Assembly (NCBI GenBank): GCA_035636195.1
Contig: DASPZP010000034.1
Coordinates: forward strand, 1-64,000
DNA from: Anaeromyxobacter_A sp035636195
GTDB lineage: Bacteria > Myxococcota > Myxococcia > Myxococcales > Anaeromyxobacteraceae
Reading direction: 5' to 3'
Length of the DNA stretch: 64,000 nucleotides
Numbering within the stretch: the first letter of the stretch is position 1; each line of letters begins with the position of its first letter. The position numbers and the translations under genes were made by a program. The notes beneath the pieces are model-generated. The model saw nothing but the letters and a program-made list of their open reading frames with translations. It searched no databases and was not told the DNA's origin. This document shows positions 60,281-64,000 of the stretch, in pieces.

Positions 60281-62242
60281 ATGCCCGACGACCGCTCCAG
60301 GGCCACCCTCGGGTGGCGCTGGGTCGCGCCTCGCGCCGGCGTCCTCCTCATCGTCGCGGCGCTGCTGGGTCTGGTGTGGATTCCACTGCGGCAGGAGCAG
60401 GAGGAGAACCGGGCCGGCCTCATCCGCGACGTCCTGTGGCTCGAGCAGAACATCCAGTTCAGCCTGACGAGCGACGCGGGCCAGCTCTCGCACCTCGCCC
60501 AGGACTCCACCGTCAGGGACCTCGACCAGCGCCAGCTCGAGCTCCGGGTGAAGCACCTCCTGCCGAACTGCCCGGGCCTGGTCCAGATCGTCCTGCTCGA
60601 CCGCGACGGTGCGCTCCGGGCGAGCTCGCCGGTAGGAGTCCCGGCTCGAGCCACCCAGCTCTGGCCTGACTCGGTCAGCGAGCCCGCCTATCGGCTCGCC
60701 AGGAGCACCGGGAAGCCCGCCTACGGCCCCCCGCACCCCTCGCAGAGCGACCATCAGTTCGAGATCTTCGTCCCGTATCACCGTGACGGCTCGAACGCAG
60801 GTACGGTGGTCGGCGTCTACAGCCTGAGGTCCTTCCTGGCGGGCATCGTCCCCTGGTGGCTCGCCGAGAAGCACCGCGTCACCATCCGGGACGCGAGCGA
60901 CGGCGTGCTCGCGGCGAAGTCCAACGTCGCGGCCTCGGGCCGGCCCGAGCTGACCCACCAGACTCCACTCGATCCGCCCGGGTACGGGATGTTGCTGCAC
61001 GTGGAGTCTTACGGCTCGCACACGAAGCTCTTGCGGAACGTGCTGGTGGTCACGATCCTGAGCCTGGCGGGTGGAGTGTTCTGGAGCCTGTGGTCGCTGC
61101 GGCGCCACATCGCGCGGCGCCTCGTCACCGAGCAGGAGCTGCGCGAGGAGCACGCCTTCCGCAAGGCGATGGAGGACTCGCTCGAGACGGGCATGCGCGC
61201 CGTCGACCTCGACGGGCGGATCGTCTACGTGAACCCCGCCTTCTGCCGGATGGTCGGGTACTCGGCGAGCGAGCTCATCGGCCATGGGACGCCCCCGCAG
61301 TACTGGCCGCCCGAGGTGCGCGAGCACAACGAGCGCGTGGTCACGGCGGCGCGCACCATCGCCGGGCCCCGGGCCGGCATCGAGCTCGAGTGCGCGCGGC
61401 GGGACGGGCAGCGCTTCGACGCGTTGCTCTACGAGGCGCCGCTCGTCGACGCCCACGGCCGGCAGACCGGCTGGATGGGCTCGATCCTCGACATCACCGA
61501 GCGCAAGCAAGCGCGCGAGCGCGCGCGCCACCACCAGGAGAAGGTCGCCGCGACGGCCCGGCTCGTCGCGATGGGCGAGATGGCCTCCTCGATCGCGCAC
61601 GAGCTGAACCAGCCGCTCTCCGCCATCGCGAGCTACAGCACCGGGTGCCTGAACGTGCTCGAGAGCGGCGCGGCCTCGACGGACGAGGTCAAGGACGCGC
61701 TCCGGAAGACGAACCAGCAGGCCCAGCGCGCCGGCCGCATCATCCGCCGCATCCACGACTTCGTCCGCAAGAGCGAGCCCTCGAGGACCCGCGTGCGGCT
61801 GAACGCCCTGCTCGTGGAGGCGGCCGAGTTCGCCGAGGCCGAGGCCCGCAAGCGCCGGGTCCGGATCCGGTCGGAGCTGCCGGGCGAGGACCTCGAGCTC
61901 GACGCCGACCCGGTCCTGCTCCAGCAGGTGCTGCTGAACCTCCTGCGGAACGGGATGGACGCCATGGCCGAGACCGACGCCGAGCGGCGCGAGCTCCTCG
62001 TCTACACCGAGCGGAACGGCTCGACCATCACGGTGCGGGTGGCCGATCGCGGCTGCGGGCTCTCGCCGGAGGTGGAGCGGCAGCTGTTCGAGCCGTTCTT
62101 CACCACCAAGGCCGAGGGGATGGGGATGGGGCTCAACATCTGCCGCTCGATCATGGAGCTCCACCGGGGCCGGATCTGGGCCGAGCCCGCGCCCGGCGGC
62201 GGCACGATCTTCTCGTTCTCGTTGCCGCTGGAGGCCGCGTGA
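60281..62242 (+). CDS. dctB: DctB-type sensor histidine kinase with PAS domain
   Basis: 653 aa from ATG 60281. TM1 about 17-38 (GVLLIVAALLGLVWIPL), a periplasmic sensor of about 215 residues, and TM2 about 258-280. A cytoplasmic PAS domain (about 300-420: GMRAVDLDGRIVYVNPAFCRMVGYSASEL) precedes the H-box MASSIAHELNQPLSAIASY (about 445), NLLRNGMDAM (N), DRGCGLSPEV (G1), FEPFFTTK (F) and GMGMGLNICRSI (G2). It overlaps the regulator gene by 4 nt. The HELNQPL type H-box and PAS are as in DctS/FixL kinases. Likely detects C4-dicarboxylate, possibly with DctP. Confidence 0.88.
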   Translation: MPDDRSRATLGWRWVAPRAGVLLIVAALLGLVWIPLRQEQEENRAGLIRDVLWLEQNIQFSLTSDAGQLSHLAQDSTVRDLDQRQLELRVKHLLPNCPGLVQIVLLDRDGALRASSPVGVPARATQLWPDSVSEPAYRLARSTGKPAYGPPHPSQSDHQFEIFVPYHRDGSNAGTVVGVYSLRSFLAGIVPWWLAEKHRVTIRDASDGVLAAKSNVAASGRPELTHQTPLDPPGYGMLLHVESYGSHTKLLRNVLVVTILSLAGGVFWSLWSLRRHIARRLVTEQELREEHAFRKAMEDSLETGMRAVDLDGRIVYVNPAFCRMVGYSASELIGHGTPPQYWPPEVREHNERVVTAARTIAGPRAGIELECARRDGQRFDALLYEAPLVDAHGRQTGWMGSILDITERKQARERARHHQEKVAATARLVAMGEMASSIAHELNQPLSAIASYSTGCLNVLESGAASTDEVKDALRKTNQQAQRAGRIIRRIHDFVRKSEPSRTRVRLNALLVEAAEFAEAEARKRRVRIRSELPGEDLELDADPVLLQQVLLNLLRNGMDAMAETDAERRELLVYTERNGSTITVRVADRGCGLSPEVERQLFEPFFTTKAEGMGMGLNICRSIMELHRGRIWAEPAPGGGTIFSFSLPLEAA

Positions 62243-62841
62243 GCGACCCGACCGTGCACGTGGTCGACGACGACGCCGCCATCCGCGACGCGCTCTCCTG
62301 GCTGCTCCGGTCGCGCGGCCTGCGCGCCCGCAGCTGGGACTCGGGCGAGGCCTTCCTCGCCGCCTGGTCGCCGGACATGGTGGGCTGCATCGTGCTCGAC
62401 GTCCGCATGGACGGGATGAGCGGGGTCGAGGCGTACGACCAGCTGCTCGATCGCGGCTGCGCGATGCCGGTGCTGTTCCTCACCGGCCACGGCGACGTCC
62501 CGCTCGCGGTCGAGGCGCTGAAGAAGGGCGCGTTCGACTTCGTGGAGAAGCCGTTCAACGACAACCAGCTCGTCGATCGGCTCCTGGAGGCGCTCCGCTC
62601 GGACGAGGCGCTGCGCCGCGCGCGCGAGGCCCAGGCGAGCGTCGCCGAGCGGCTCGCCCACCTCACCCCGCGCGAGCGCGAGGTCATGGACCGGATCCTG
62701 GCCGGTGAGTACAACAAGACGATCGCCGACGGGCTCGCGATCGCCGTGCGGACGGTGGAGGTCCACCGCGCCCGCGTGTTCGAGAAGATGGGCGTCCGCT
62801 CCGCGGTCGAGCTGGCGCGCCTGGTCGCGCGCGAGGGCTGA
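62239..62841 (+). CDS. dctR: DctR/FixJ-type response regulator
   Basis: 200 aa from GTG 62239, start overlapping the kinase stop. Receiver domain with acidic pocket VVDDD, phospho-acceptor Asp 54 in IVLDVRMDGMSG, Thr/Lys switch in LFLTGHGD and VEKPF. C-terminal LuxR/FixJ helix-turn-helix (LTPREREVMDRILAGEYNKTIADGLAIAVRTVEVHRARVFEKMG). No sigma-54 interaction domain, unlike classical DctD; this is the DctR pattern. Likely activates dctA and perhaps dctP through the shared upstream motif. Confidence 0.93.
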   Translation: MSDPTVHVVDDDAAIRDALSWLLRSRGLRARSWDSGEAFLAAWSPDMVGCIVLDVRMDGMSGVEAYDQLLDRGCAMPVLFLTGHGDVPLAVEALKKGAFDFVEKPFNDNQLVDRLLEALRSDEALRRAREAQASVAERLAHLTPREREVMDRILAGEYNKTIADGLAIAVRTVEVHRARVFEKMGVRSAVELARLVAREG

Positions 62842-62941
62842 GGGGCGCTCGGCAGCTCGGATCCCCGACGGGCTGCGAGCTGCCCGCGAGCTGCCGACGC
62901 CGGCGCACGGCGTTAGACGTGGGGGCTCACGAGGCATCCCC

Positions 62942-64000
62942 ATGACGTCGCAGGACGCGGGTGGACGGAGCGGCACACGAATCGCGGCGCGCGCCGACGC
63001 GGAGCTCCTCATCGCGCTGGCGGAGGAGCTCAACCAGGACGTCAACCTGACGCAGGTGATCGCGACCGCCTTGAAGCGAGGCGTCGAGCTGCTCGGCGGC
63101 GTAGATGGGGCGCTCTTCCTGCTGGAGCGAGACCCTCGGATCCTCCGCGGCGCCCAGGAGCTCTGGCCGAAGGGGCGTGCCGGCGCCGTCCTCGAGCTGG
63201 AGCGCCTCCCCACCACCGCGACGGCGCTCGAGGCGGAGACGCCGCGCTTCTGCACCCGCGCCGAGGCGGTCGGGGACGAAGCGGCCTGGATGGACGCGAT
63301 CGGTGTGTGCGCGTCGCTCGTCGTGCCGATGCTCGTCGAGCGCGACTGCGCCGGGTTCGTCTTCGTCAACTACTCGGATCCGCTCCGGTGCCCATCCGCC
63401 GACGAGCTGCGCCTGGCCAGGTACCTCGGGGGCCAGTGCGGGCTCGCGATCGCGCGCGCCCAGGTCTACGACGCCGAGCGCGTCGCTCGCGCTCGCGCCG
63501 AGGTGCTCGAGCGCGAGGCCCAGCTCGCGACCGCGCGCGTCTCCAGGCTCCAGGATTTCACCGCCGCGCTCTCGTCCGCCACGACGATGAAGGAGGTGGC
63601 CCGCGTCCTGTTCGAGCAGGGTCTCGAGCAGCTCGGGGCGAAGGGGCTGGGGATCGTCTGGATGATGCGCCCCGGTGAGCTGCAGCTCGTGTTCGGCCGC
63701 GGCGTGAGCGAGCCGGAGTTCCGGTTCCTGGACGCGGCGGCGCGCGCCGGCAAGCGCCTCCCCATCCGCGACGCGCTCCTCGGGCGACGCTCCGTCTGGC
63801 TCGAGAGCGCCGACGAGATCCGGGCGCAGTATCCAGCGCTGGAGCCGCTCCGGGCGCGGCGCGGAGAATCCGGCTGCGCGGTCGTGCCGCTGGTCGTGGG
63901 CGCTCACTGTCCCGGCGTGATCGCGTTCACGTTCGCGCAGGGCCGCCGCCTCTCCTCCGCCGAGCGCAACTTCGTGGAGACGCTGGCCCAGCTGAGCGCG
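62942..64000 (+). CDS. GAF-domain signalling protein (3' end outside the window)
   Basis: The frame from ATG 62942 stays open to the last base (about 353 aa seen). Two GAF domains: about 20-175 (LLIALAEELNQDVNLTQVIATALKRGVELLGG, then SLVVPMLVERDCAGFVFVNY) and about 200-353 (FTAALSSATTMKEVARVLFEQGLEQLGAKG, then GCAVVPLVVGAHCPGVIAF). A helix (RVARARAEVLEREAQLATARV) links them. Such pairs usually precede a histidine kinase core, which would lie beyond 64000. It follows dctR by 100 bp and may not belong to the same unit. Confidence 0.8.
   Translation, partial: MTSQDAGGRSGTRIAARADAELLIALAEELNQDVNLTQVIATALKRGVELLGGVDGALFLLERDPRILRGAQELWPKGRAGAVLELERLPTTATALEAETPRFCTRAEAVGDEAAWMDAIGVCASLVVPMLVERDCAGFVFVNYSDPLRCPSADELRLARYLGGQCGLAIARAQVYDAERVARARAEVLEREAQLATARVSRLQDFTAALSSATTMKEVARVLFEQGLEQLGAKGLGIVWMMRPGELQLVFGRGVSEPEFRFLDAAARAGKRLPIRDALLGRRSVWLESADEIRAQYPALEPLRARRGESGCAVVPLVVGAHCPGVIAFTFAQGRRLSSAERNFVETLAQLSA

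Noticed and set aside
58385..62164. A 1259-codon minus-strand frame
   Set aside because: It mirrors dctP, dctA and the dctB-type kinase in another frame; composition is low in hydrophobic pattern and no motif is present.

Overview
The window is very GC-rich with strong third-position G/C, and its gene content points to a Myxococcota/deltaproteobacterial genome (Anaeromyxobacter-like or a related soil lineage): several hybrid or GAF/PAS histidine kinases, a Hanks-type Ser/Thr kinase beside roadblock proteins, a DUF4388 (PATAN) protein, a TamA/TamB pair and corrinoid enzymes. The assignment is inferred from gene content only; there is no rRNA or other marker here.

Left part (about 1-23.3 kb) is a scarred, mobile region. 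Three direct 45-bp copies of the 3' half of a tRNA-Gly (anticodon-loop triplet CCC) lie at 1032, 13292 and 16402, each followed by a terminator-like hairpin. They bound two tandem tRNA-targeted segments. A tyrosine recombinase next to the middle copy carries an in-frame stop and is cut at its N-terminus by the 3' end (domains V-VI) of a group II intron. Broken genes are frequent: two histidine kinase remnants, an IS91-like transposase, a cytochrome-like fragment, a ruvC start, a second pagL end and a GH15 gene with its middle deleted. Intact genes here include pagL, a radical SAM enzyme, a corrinoid methyl-transfer operon (corrinoid protein, UROD-type methyltransferase, RACE activator, sensor kinase), tex, a one-heme lipoprotein, a LysR/membrane-protein divergon with a clear operator, a LuxR-type membrane protein, DUF2231 and DUF6448 proteins, an alpha/beta hydrolase and a VOC protein.

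Middle part (23.4-50.9 kb) is metabolic and envelope-related. A six-gene minus-strand operon (34167 to 23430), tightly linked by 4-nt overlaps, encodes a sugar-binding protein, two ABC permeases, a secreted six-hairpin glycosidase-like protein, a 1119-aa GH94 phosphorylase and a GH1 beta-glucosidase. It lacks its own ATPase. After a hybrid kinase, a TamA/TamB pair, an HDAC-like enzyme and a HAD hydrolase, opgG-opgH (osmoregulated periplasmic glucan synthesis) stands divergent to a GH144-type endo-beta-1,2-glucanase. Read together, the window holds a synthesis arm and a plausible uptake/degradation arm for beta-1,2-glucan.

Right part (51-64 kb) is a signalling and C4-dicarboxylate block, all on the plus strand. 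A structured leader precedes roadblock+TPR+DUF4388, a Ser/Thr kinase, two further roadblock proteins, a membrane cache-HAMP sensor with no output domain, and a periplasmic protein with the same cache domain. Then come an orphan DctP binding protein (no DctQ/DctM), a DctA symporter, a DctB-type kinase and a DctR/FixJ-type regulator. The window ends inside a GAF-domain protein. The most novel candidates are the kinase/roadblock/twin-cache cluster with its leader and the DctP-DctA-two-component arrangement.
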